Source: Leucobacter sp. UBA1945 (GTDB lineage: Bacteria; Actinomycetota; Actinomycetes; Actinomycetales; Microbacteriaceae). From it: a stretch of 9,072 nt of DNA. The notes beneath the pieces were generated by a model. The model saw only the letters and a program-made list of their open reading frames with translations, made no database searches and was not told the origin of the DNA. The DNA is taken from assembly GCA_002336855.1 (NCBI GenBank), contig DDEV01000002.1:1-9072 (forward strand). Direction: 5' to 3'. Below are positions 1 to 5,240 of this stretch, piece by piece. The translations under genes were made by a program, and so were the position numbers. Every line of letters begins with the position of its first letter. The stretch's first letter is position 1.

Positions 1-808
1 GCACGCCGCGCTGCTGGCCGAGTGGGGTTTGAACGACGACGCGGCCGGCGCAGAGCGCATGGGCCGTGCGGTCGTTGAGGCCGCCGCGGGCGTCGCCGCG
101 TGCGTGAAGCCGCAGATCGCGTTCTTCGAGCGCTTTGGAGCCGCCGGATTCGCCGCACTTGAGCGAGTGCTCGCCGACGCGCGTGCCGCGGGCTTGCTGA
201 TCATCGCCGACGTGAAACGCGGCGATATCGGAACAAGCTTTGCGGCATACGCCGATGCGTGGCTGAGCCCTGGCTCGCCACTCGAGAGCGACGCGATGAC
301 CGTCGCCGCCTACCAAGGGTTTGGCAGCCTGGCTGGGGCGTTCTCGCATGTGCACGAGCACGGCAAGGGCGTATTCGTGCTCGCGGCTACGTCAAACCCC
401 GAGGCTCGCGACGTGCAGCGCTCTCGTCGTCATGATGGCCGCACGGTCGCCCAGGCAATGGTCGAAGACGCGCAGGCATTCAACGCCTCGTTGCTCGACG
501 GCGCGGGCGAAGCCGAGGCGCACGCCGCGGGCAGGGGAGTCGGGCCGATCGGCGTCGTACTTGGCGCCACACTCGACCTTGCCGATTTCGACATCGACGT
601 TGCTGCGCCCGTCTCGAAACCTGTGCTTCCAGTGCTCGCGCCGGGATTTGGTGCTCAGGGTGCGCGAATCGAAGACGCCAAGGCGATCTTCGGTGGGCTC
701 GGCTGGGCACTGCTCGCAAACGAGTCGCGCGGCATTCTCTCCGGCGGCGAGAACGGCCTTGCTGATCGCGTGCGGGCCCGCGCCGAGGCGCTCGCTGCTG
801 CACTCTAG
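1..808 (+). CDS. pyrF: Orotidine 5'-phosphate decarboxylase (group 2 PyrF), 5' partial
   Basis: Last step of UMP synthesis: decarboxylation of OMP to UMP, in the cytosol. The reading frame is open from base 2, beginning HAALLAEWGL, which matches the region just after the GIDPH motif of the long actinobacterial PyrF type. The gene therefore starts left of the window, and probably only 10-30 residues are missing; a TTG at 29 is internal, not the start. Visible: the catalytic DVKRGDI stretch (209-229, the D-x-K-R-x-D active-site motif), TVAAYQGFGSL near 300, GVFVLAATSNPE near 370, a VLAPGFGAQGA phosphate-binding-type motif near 630-665, and a LLANESRGI end region. About 268 residues are visible, close to full length. 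It sits 60 bp ahead of the GMK fusion on the same strand, the same pyrF-mihF-gmk neighbourhood as in mycobacteria. The family call is secure. Confidence 0.93.
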   Translation, partial: HAALLAEWGLNDDAAGAERMGRAVVEAAAGVAACVKPQIAFFERFGAAGFAALERVLADARAAGLLIIADVKRGDIGTSFAAYADAWLSPGSPLESDAMTVAAYQGFGSLAGAFSHVHEHGKGVFVLAATSNPEARDVQRSRRHDGRTVAQAMVEDAQAFNASLLDGAGEAEAHAAGRGVGPIGVVLGATLDLADFDIDVAAPVSKPVLPVLAPGFGAQGARIEDAKAIFGGLGWALLANESRGILSGGENGLADRVRARAEALAAAL

Positions 809-855
809 TCGCTTCACTCCGTCAGCTGGGCTCGCCGGGATCACCGGGAGCGTAT

Positions 856-861
856 TAGGCT
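856..861 (+). promoter_or_regulatory. Putative -10 box (TAGGCT) of the GMK gene
   Basis: TAGGCT fits the actinobacterial TAnnnT -10 pattern and ends 7 nt before the ATG at 869, so transcription would begin at or next to the start codon and give a leaderless mRNA. The same 8-mer TAGGCTAG occurs before the tRNA at 2823-2830. I see no clear -35 element. The AGGTGG between the box and the ATG is too close to the ATG to be a well-placed ribosome binding site. Confidence 0.45.
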
Positions 862-868
862 AGGTGGA

Positions 869-1783
869 ATGACTGAGCAAGGTGGGGCAGCGCGACGCGC
901 GATGCCCGAGGTGGATCGGCAGGCCGCAAACCGGGCCGCCATCGAGGCGCGACGCGCCCGAGCCGAGATCAAGCAGCGCCTCCGCAGCGGAGAGCTCTCG
1001 CCCGTGCGTGCGATGGCTGCCGCGCGCGAAGAGGGCAGTGCTGCTGCCACCCTGCGCGTTACCGAGTTTCTGCAGACGTTTCCTGCGGTCGGCGAGGTGA
1101 AGGCTGCGAGACTGCTCGAAGAGATGCAGATCTCGCCGCGCAAGCGCCTCGGTGGGCTCGGTGTGCACCAGCGCGAGCGGCTCGAAAGCTTCGTGCGCGA
1201 CCGGGTCGGCTCTGGCGCGTCAGACGATGCTCCCGCACTGACGGTGCTTGCCGGCCCCACAGCCGTTGGCAAGGGCACCGTCGCGGCCTATGTGCGCGAC
1301 CACTATCCCGAGGTGAAACACTCGGTCTCGGTCACCACCCGCCCCGCGCGGCCAGGCGAGGTGCATGGCGTGCACTACATTTTCATCGATGACCAGACCT
1401 TCGACCGCATGCTTGCGAACGACGACCTGCTCGAGTGGGCGACTGTGCACAACAAGTACCGCTACGGCACGCCCCGCGGCCCTGTGCTCGATGCCGCACG
1501 GCGAGGTGAGCGCATGCTGCTCGAGATCGATCTGCAGGGCGCACGTCAGGTTCGTGCGAGCATGCCCGACGCAAGGCTCGTGTTTCTCACGCCACCGAGC
1601 TGGGATGAACTGGTCAATCGCCTGGTGGGCCGCGGCACCGAAGACGAAGAAGAGCGCACTCGCAGGCTTGAGACTGCAAAGGTCGAGCTCGCATCGGCGA
1701 AAGAGTTCGACGAGATTATCGTGAACGATGAGGTGCCGCTTGCGGCTGCTCGACTTGTCGAGCTCATCCACTCGCAGGCGTAG
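869..1783 (+). CDS. gmk: mIHF-guanylate kinase fusion protein
   Basis: 304 residues, against about 190-210 for an ordinary guanylate kinase. Residues about 15-110 look like actinobacterial integration host factor (mIHF): a basic helical start, then EFLQTFPAVGEVKAARLLEE (66-85), then GLGVHQRERL (96-105), the DNA-contacting signature of that family. Residues about 122-304 are a complete guanylate kinase (GMP + ATP to GDP + ADP): P-loop GPTAVGKGT (129-137, Lys135), the GMP-binding SVTTRPARPGE segment (154-164, Arg158 and Arg161), Tyr170, Glu189 of LLEW, IDLQGA (220-225), and the lid region near 245-260. The linker at 110-121 is short and Gly/Ser/Asp-rich. The ATG at 869 fits a leaderless start; ATG at 902 (residue 12) is an alternative. 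The two domains are adjacent separate genes in Mycobacterium (mihF, gmk). Whether the N-terminal domain still binds DNA cannot be seen. Confidence 0.92.
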   Translation: MTEQGGAARRAMPEVDRQAANRAAIEARRARAEIKQRLRSGELSPVRAMAAAREEGSAAATLRVTEFLQTFPAVGEVKAARLLEEMQISPRKRLGGLGVHQRERLESFVRDRVGSGASDDAPALTVLAGPTAVGKGTVAAYVRDHYPEVKHSVSVTTRPARPGEVHGVHYIFIDDQTFDRMLANDDLLEWATVHNKYRYGTPRGPVLDAARRGERMLLEIDLQGARQVRASMPDARLVFLTPPSWDELVNRLVGRGTEDEEERTRRLETAKVELASAKEFDEIIVNDEVPLAAARLVELIHSQA

Positions 1784-1825
1784 CAACACTCCCCAAGCTA
1801 CTGTCGTGATGCAAACTCTTCACGG

Positions 1826-1831
1826 TATCTT
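1826..1831 (+). promoter_or_regulatory. Putative -10 box (TATCTT) of the transporter gene
   Basis: TATCTT matches TAnnnT and ends 6 nt before the GTG at 1838. There is no Shine-Dalgarno in the preceding 20 bases. Together these suggest a leaderless transcript beginning at the GTG. The intervening 54 bp after gmk hold only a weak 5-bp inverted repeat (1780-1784 with 1797-1801). No convincing -35 is seen. Confidence 0.4.
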
Positions 1832-1837
1832 TAGACG

Positions 1838-2806
1838 GTGACACCGACGCTCCTGCTGCCGGCAAGCCAGATCGCGAATGAACTCGCGGAGGCTATCGCG
1901 CTCGACCCCAAACAGTTCTGGGGCATTCCAGTCGCGCTGATCGGCGCCGCACTGATGTCGTTCGGTGCACAGTACCAGTCGCGGGGCCTGAATAAGGTTG
2001 AGCGCTTGACGGGGGAGTCGGCGGGTTCAGGCCTATCGGTGAAGCATCTACTCGGCCTGCTCAGTCGCCCCTCCTGGGTCGTCGGCACCTTGCTGCTGGG
2101 GCTTGCAATCGTCTTTCAGGTAGGGGCGCTATCGCTTGCTCCGCTCATCGTGGTGCAGCCCCTTGGCGTGGTCGCAATGGTGATTACCGCGGTGCTCAAC
2201 TCGCGAATGAGCGGGGTGCAATTGCCGAAACGGGCGATTGTCTCGCTGAGCCTCTGCGTCGGCGGCATTGTGACCTTCGTCGCGGTCGCGGCCTTTACCG
2301 CAGCGGATCGGCCGGTCACCGATGCCAAGATGATCACCATCCTGATCATTTTCGCGGTCGTGCTGGTGATCGCCCTCGCGGGCTACCTTGTGCTGCGCCA
2401 CCGCGCGATCGCTATCTTCTATGTCGTTGGCGCAGGGGTGCTCTACGGTTTTGTCGCGACGTTCGCCAAGGCCGTCATCGGACGCTTCATGCAGAACGAG
2501 TTCGAGTGGCTCACCTGGGTCTGTGTGCTCGCACTGGTGACGGGCGGCCTGGTGGGAATGCTGTTCGTGCAGAACGCTTATTCGTCGGGCCCACCAGACC
2601 TCGTGATCGCGGGCCTCACAGTGGTGGATCCTCTGGTAGCAATTCTGATCGGCATCATCGTGCTGAACGAGGCCGCGAACGCGCCGGGCTGGGCCATTGT
2701 CTGCTTCGTGGTGACCGGACTGATCGCGCTTATCGGAGTGGTCGGCTTGGCGAAGTTTCACCCGCAGGTCGGGCGCAATGTGCTCGACGAACAGCCTGCG
2801 CAATAG
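1838..2806 (+). CDS. DMT superfamily / NIPA-like inner-membrane transporter
   Basis: 322 residues and strongly hydrophobic. By eye there are about nine membrane segments, near residues 27-46, 79-98, 100-120, 132-153, 165-187, 190-212, 224-246, 255-277 and 282-304. The stretch APLIVVQPLGVVAMVITAVL (101-120) and the closing TVVDPLVAILIGIIVLNE (261-278) resemble the paired EamA-type repeats of drug/metabolite transporters and the NIPA magnesium transporter branch. The substrate cannot be read from the sequence; many actinobacterial relatives are simply annotated as DMT permeases. The start is a GTG with no ribosome binding site but a -10-like box 6 nt ahead, so it is probably leaderless. It lies 54 bp after gmk and 35 bp before a tRNA on the same strand. 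The family call is good; Mg2+ transport is only a guess. Confidence 0.8.
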   Translation: MTPTLLLPASQIANELAEAIALDPKQFWGIPVALIGAALMSFGAQYQSRGLNKVERLTGESAGSGLSVKHLLGLLSRPSWVVGTLLLGLAIVFQVGALSLAPLIVVQPLGVVAMVITAVLNSRMSGVQLPKRAIVSLSLCVGGIVTFVAVAAFTAADRPVTDAKMITILIIFAVVLVIALAGYLVLRHRAIAIFYVVGAGVLYGFVATFAKAVIGRFMQNEFEWLTWVCVLALVTGGLVGMLFVQNAYSSGPPDLVIAGLTVVDPLVAILIGIIVLNEAANAPGWAIVCFVVTGLIALIGVVGLAKFHPQVGRNVLDEQPAQ

Positions 2807-2822
2807 CCCGTGCGAGTTCCAC

Positions 2823-2828
2823 TAGGCT
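2823..2828 (+). promoter_or_regulatory. Putative -10 box (TAGGCT) of the tRNA gene
   Basis: TAGGCT lies 13 nt before the first base of the tRNA, which would give a primary transcript with a 5' leader of roughly 6-7 nt, normal for a tRNA gene with its own promoter. It is identical to the -10 candidate of gmk, including the following AG. A clear -35 is not visible, as the expected position falls at the end of the transporter gene. Confidence 0.45.
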
Positions 2829-2841
2829 AGAGGAGTTGTGA

Positions 2842-2915
2842 GGGGCGTTAGCTCAGTCGGTTAGAGCAAAGGACTCATAATCCTTCGGTCGTGGGTTCAA
2901 GCCCCACACGCCCTA
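2842..2915 (+). tRNA. tRNA, anticodon CAT (probably elongator tRNA-Met)
   Basis: A full cloverleaf can be drawn. The acceptor is GGGGCGT (2842-2848) with ACGCCCT (2908-2914), including one terminal G-U pair. The D stem is GCTC/GAGC (2851-2854, 2864-2867). The anticodon stem is AAGGA/TCCTT (2869-2873, 2881-2885), with loop CTCATAA and anticodon CAT at 2876-2878. The T stem is GTGGG/CCCAC (2891-2895, 2903-2907) with loop TTCAAGC. The discriminator is A2915, and CCA is not encoded. The paired first acceptor position and the lack of three G-C pairs next to the anticodon loop argue against initiator tRNA. A CAT anticodon could also be the lysidine-modified Ile2 tRNA; I favour Met from overall resemblance but cannot exclude Ile2. 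Confidence 0.93.
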
Positions 2916-2935
2916 CTTCTTGCTAGCCGATGCTC

Positions 2936-2953
2936 GCGGTGTTCGAAGACCGC
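2936..2953. terminator. Weak hairpin between the tRNA and the converging GNAT gene
   Basis: GCGGT (2936-2940) and ACCGC (2949-2953) form a 5-bp stem with an 8-nt loop, lying 20 nt after the tRNA and just beyond the GNAT stop at 2969. There is no T run on either strand. It is placed where a terminator for the two converging units would be expected, but the structure is short. Confidence 0.25.
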
Positions 2954-2968
2954 CGGCGCGCTGGTCCG

Positions 2969-3805
2969 TTATCGGCGCACCAGGCGCTCGGTGCTGATTC
3001 GAAAGCCTCGTTCTTGCAGCTGCGCACGAAGCCAAGCTGCCGCGGGCTCAGTGGGCAGCTCGAAACGAATTGTCCAGAAGCCTGCGCCGGAGAGGTCCGC
3101 AAGCATCCTGTCGAGTTGTTCGCGGCGAGGATCGTTGCTGGCGCCGAGTGTCTCGCGTGCGAGAGAGTCGTCCGTGATTGAGAGGTCGACAATCGCGTCG
3201 GCGCTCACCCAGGTGTCGTCTGGCCCGGAGGAGATCTCGAGCTGCAATCCGAGAGCCTCGGCCGACGCCACGAGGCGAGGCAGCTGCTCATTATCGCTTC
3301 TCCGGTCGACCGCGGCTGTCGGCTCAGACCGCATCCAGGTTTCGGAGTACGCACTGTATCTGCGGCGCAGGTAGAGTGCGCGGGCGCGCGGATTGCCCGC
3401 CACCACATCGACGATGCCCACCTCGATATCTTCGGCTGCGGCCTCGCGATCCACCGCATCCATCAGCAGGCTGCCGACGCCCATACCGCGTGTAGCGGGA
3501 TCGACGCTCAGCGTTTCGAGCACCACGGCAGACTGACCCTCGAAATCGCACACAAAACTCAGTGCATACCCGAGTGTGTCGTCGCCGTGAGAAGCTAGCC
3601 AAATTGAAGCTCTCGGCCGGGCCGCAATGAGCGCTGCGTAGTGCGCCTCACGAAGCGGCCAACTTTGGTCGCGTGGAATGACCGCCAGGCCAGCTGCGCC
3701 TGTCTCGACGTGGTGATCGAAGAGCAGATTCCAGAGCTCACGAACATACGGAATGAGCTCGGCGCCGCCGCGCCGTATAGTCGGTTCTGTAGTCTGCATC
3801 ACCAT
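2969..3805 (-). CDS. GNAT family N-acetyltransferase with unknown C-terminal region
   Basis: 278 residues. The first 160 or so form a GNAT domain that would transfer an acetyl group from acetyl-CoA to an unknown amine. Motif A, LSVDPATRGMGVGSLLMDAV (99-118), carries the R-G-x-G-x-G pyrophosphate loop, and motif B is near NPRARALYLRRRY (138-150), with a conserved Asn and the Tyr often acting as general acid. Residues about 165-278 lie outside a usual GNAT (140-170 residues) and hold no motif I recognise; they could be a degenerate second GNAT-like half or a partner domain. The start is ambiguous: ATG 3803-3805 follows GAGG too closely, while the in-frame ATG at 3797-3799 has an 8-nt gap to it. 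It follows the amidotransferase by 20 bp, so the two are probably co-transcribed. The substrate is unknown. Confidence 0.8.
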   Translation of the reverse strand: MVMQTTEPTIRRGGAELIPYVRELWNLLFDHHVETGAAGLAVIPRDQSWPLREAHYAALIAARPRASIWLASHGDDTLGYALSFVCDFEGQSAVVLETLSVDPATRGMGVGSLLMDAVDREAAAEDIEVGIVDVVAGNPRARALYLRRRYSAYSETWMRSEPTAAVDRRSDNEQLPRLVASAEALGLQLEISSGPDDTWVSADAIVDLSITDDSLARETLGASNDPRREQLDRMLADLSGAGFWTIRFELPTEPAAAWLRAQLQERGFRISTERLVRR

Positions 3806-3825
3806 CGCCTCGCTCTCATCGGTAC

Positions 3826-4557
3826 TCAGCGCAGGTACTGCTCCGTGAAGCGCGAGAGCACCATTTGCGAGGCCCGCACATCGGCACGCTGTACGCGCTC
3901 GATCAGCGCGTCTACCTCGCCCGGGTCGAAGTACCCGTGGTTCATGTACGCGTGAATGCGCGTCGTCATCGCCGCGCCGTCAAGCTCGGGGTGAAACTGG
4001 GTCGCATAGACATTGCGCCCCACACGAAACGCCTGCACCGGGCAGCCGGGTGAACTGGCGAGCACCGCGAGATGCGGCGGCACTTCGCTGATCGCCTCTT
4101 TGTGCCCGACAAACGCATCGAACTCTGCGGGCAGCTCGCCGAACAGCGGGTCGCCGAGCCCCTCTGGGGTGAGGCTGATCCTCGTCGCCTGTGTGTTCTC
4201 GCCATACGTGCGATCGACCGTAGCGCCCTGGTGCGTGCCGATGGTGCCGATGCCGTAACAGATACCGAGAAACGGAAAGTCGCGCTCGAGCACCCGGTCG
4301 AGCAATGCTGCGAGTTCGCGTTCGACTCGGCGTTCGTTCTCTGATTTCGACTCCTCGGGCTCGCTCACGGTGAACGGGCTGCCGGCGAGAATGATGCCCG
4401 AATACTGGTCAATATCGAGGTCACCGAGCGGCTGTTGATCAGCTCGCAGCCAGCTGAGGTCTTCGGGCAGGAGCCCCGTGAGCGTGCAATACGAGGCGTG
4501 CTCCTCGGCAGCAATACGCTCGTCGTCGCGCGTAGTGATGAGCAGGAACGGTTTCAC
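3826..4557 (-). CDS. Class I glutamine amidotransferase (GMP synthase-like GATase)
   Basis: 243 residues, one free-standing GATase domain. The triad is visible: the nucleophile Cys100 in FLGICYG (96-102), with His189 and Glu191 in YATQFHPEL (184-192); GSPF (59-62) is the usual oxyanion-region glycine turn. Such proteins free ammonia from glutamine, or hydrolyse gamma-glutamyl amides or isopeptides, but no synthase domain is attached and no synthase gene is next to it, so the acceptor is unknown. Related proteins are common as unassigned glutamine amidotransferases in actinobacteria. The start is GTG at 4555-4557. The only purine-rich stretch, GAGGG, directly touches it, and a TAAGTT box sits 6 nt upstream, so a leaderless start is likely. 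It is the first gene of the pair with the GNAT. Confidence 0.85.
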   Translation of the reverse strand: MKPFLLITTRDDERIAAEEHASYCTLTGLLPEDLSWLRADQQPLGDLDIDQYSGIILAGSPFTVSEPEESKSENERRVERELAALLDRVLERDFPFLGICYGIGTIGTHQGATVDRTYGENTQATRISLTPEGLGDPLFGELPAEFDAFVGHKEAISEVPPHLAVLASSPGCPVQAFRVGRNVYATQFHPELDGAAMTTRIHAYMNHGYFDPGEVDALIERVQRADVRASQMVLSRFTEQYLR

Positions 4558-4563
4558 CCCTCA

Positions 4564-4569
4564 AACTTA
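4564..4569 (-). promoter_or_regulatory. Putative -10 box (TAAGTT) of the amidotransferase gene
   Basis: Read on the minus strand, TAAGTT fits TAnnnT and ends 6 nt before the GTG at 4557, the same geometry as the boxes before the fusion gene and the transporter. A leaderless transcript is the simplest reading. The -35 is not clear. Confidence 0.42.
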
Positions 4570-4638
4570 CCCGAGTAAAGACTGTTTGCCGATCTCAGCC
4601 AAACGTGAAAGACTCATGACGACACATTGCGACTGCGG
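4570..4638. promoter_or_regulatory. Divergent upstream region with paired AAAGACT repeats
   Basis: This stretch must hold the promoter of the plus-strand DUF3145 gene and the -35 side of the amidotransferase promoter. AAAGACT occurs at 4577-4583 and again at 4608-4614, 31 bp apart. Between them GTTTG (4584-4588) and CAAAC (4600-4604) form a 5-bp dyad with an 11-nt gap. A TTGCCG at 4586-4591 could be a plus-strand -35, but the matching -10 is poor. An operator is possible but not shown. Confidence 0.3.
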
Positions 4639-4668
4639 GGTTCGACGTTGGGGAAGACGTTTCGAACC
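4639..4668 (+). promoter_or_regulatory. Bulged stem-loop abutting the DUF3145 ribosome binding site
   Basis: GGTTCG (4639-4644) pairs with CGAACC (4663-4668), and ACGT (4645-4648) pairs with ACGT (4657-4660). TT at 4661-4662 is bulged and the loop is 8 nt. The base of the 10-bp stem is immediately followed by GGAGG (4669-4673). It could be an RNA structure in the leader or a DNA operator dyad. Confidence 0.5.
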
Positions 4669-4676
4669 GGAGGGAG
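4669..4676 (+). promoter_or_regulatory. Ribosome binding site of the DUF3145 gene
   Basis: GGAGGGAG gives GGAGG 9 nt, or GGGAG 6 nt, before the ATG at 4683. This fixes the start of the DUF3145 gene and shows that its mRNA is not leaderless, unlike several neighbours. Confidence 0.7.
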
Positions 4677-4682
4677 CAACGA

Positions 4683-5222
4683 ATGTCGACACCAACCGCG
4701 TCTGCGCAACTTGAATCTTCGTTCGCAACGGGGGTACTTTTCGTGCACTCCTGCCCGAAGGCGCTCGTGCCGCACGTCGAGTGGGCGCTCGCACGCGAGG
4801 TAGGCAAGGTCGTCAAGCTCGATTGGGAGCCGCAGCCACTCATGCCCACGATGATGCGCACAGTGGCGCACTGGCGCGGCGCAGCGGGCACCGCGGCAGA
4901 GGTCGCGTCTTCGCTGTTCGGCTGGCAGCAGCTGCGTTTTGAGATCACCGAGGATCAAAGCGCCTGCGGTGATGGCGGCCGATGGATGCACACTCCGTCG
5001 CTCGGCATCTTCAGGCTGCAGACCGACGCCGCGGGCAACGGCGTGCTCACCGAAGATGCGATTCGGTGCGCGCTCGAGGAGTCGGCCGGCGATGCTGCAG
5101 CGATAGCCCGAGCACTCAGCGCGGCGCTCGGAAGCGCGTGGGATCGCGAGCTCGAGCCGTTCCGCGCAGCCGAAGAGGGCGACGCGACCATCTTCGAGCT
5201 GCCGCGGCTCAGCGCGGGCTAG
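4683..5222 (+). CDS. DUF3145 family protein
   Basis: 179 residues and no membrane segment or signal peptide; probably a cytosolic protein of unknown function. It carries the recognisable blocks of DUF3145: GVLFVHSCPKALVPHVEWAL (17-36), LDWEPQP (46-52), GWQQLRFEITE (80-90), TPSLGIF (104-110) and AWDRELEPFR (152-161). The family is restricted, as far as I recall, to actinobacteria and is commonly found beside the fabD-fabH-acpP-fabF cluster, as here. It converges with fabF and is separated from it by 18 bp, so the two are not co-transcribed; the conserved proximity hints at a link with fatty acid synthesis, but no activity can be read. The ATG at 4683 has a good ribosome binding site. Confidence 0.85.
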   Translation: MSTPTASAQLESSFATGVLFVHSCPKALVPHVEWALAREVGKVVKLDWEPQPLMPTMMRTVAHWRGAAGTAAEVASSLFGWQQLRFEITEDQSACGDGGRWMHTPSLGIFRLQTDAAGNGVLTEDAIRCALEESAGDAAAIARALSAALGSAWDRELEPFRAAEEGDATIFELPRLSAG

Positions 5223-5238
5223 CGAGAGCCCGCGCTGA
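5209..5238. terminator. Bidirectional terminator hairpin between DUF3145 and fabF
   Basis: TCAGCGCGGGCT (5209-5220) and AGCCCGCGCTGA (5227-5238) form a perfect 12-bp stem with a 6-nt loop. The left arm lies inside the last codons of the DUF3145 gene (its TAG is at 5220-5222), and the right arm ends 2 nt beyond the fabF stop at 5241. There is no long T run on either side, which is common in high-GC actinobacteria. It can serve both converging genes. Confidence 0.75.
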
Positions 5239-5240
5239 AA

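Noticed and set aside
29..31. TTG as the start of pyrF
   Set aside because: The frame is open to the window edge and the residues before it match the PyrF family, so this is an internal codon of a truncated gene.
2129..2803. 224-codon minus-strand frame opposite the transporter
   Set aside because: Its His/Arg/Asp-rich composition is the typical complement of a hydrophobic membrane gene; no motif or ribosome binding site supports it.
2842..2960. Integrated element at the tRNA 3' end
   Set aside because: No second copy of the tRNA 3' end and no integrase or phage-like gene are seen in the window.
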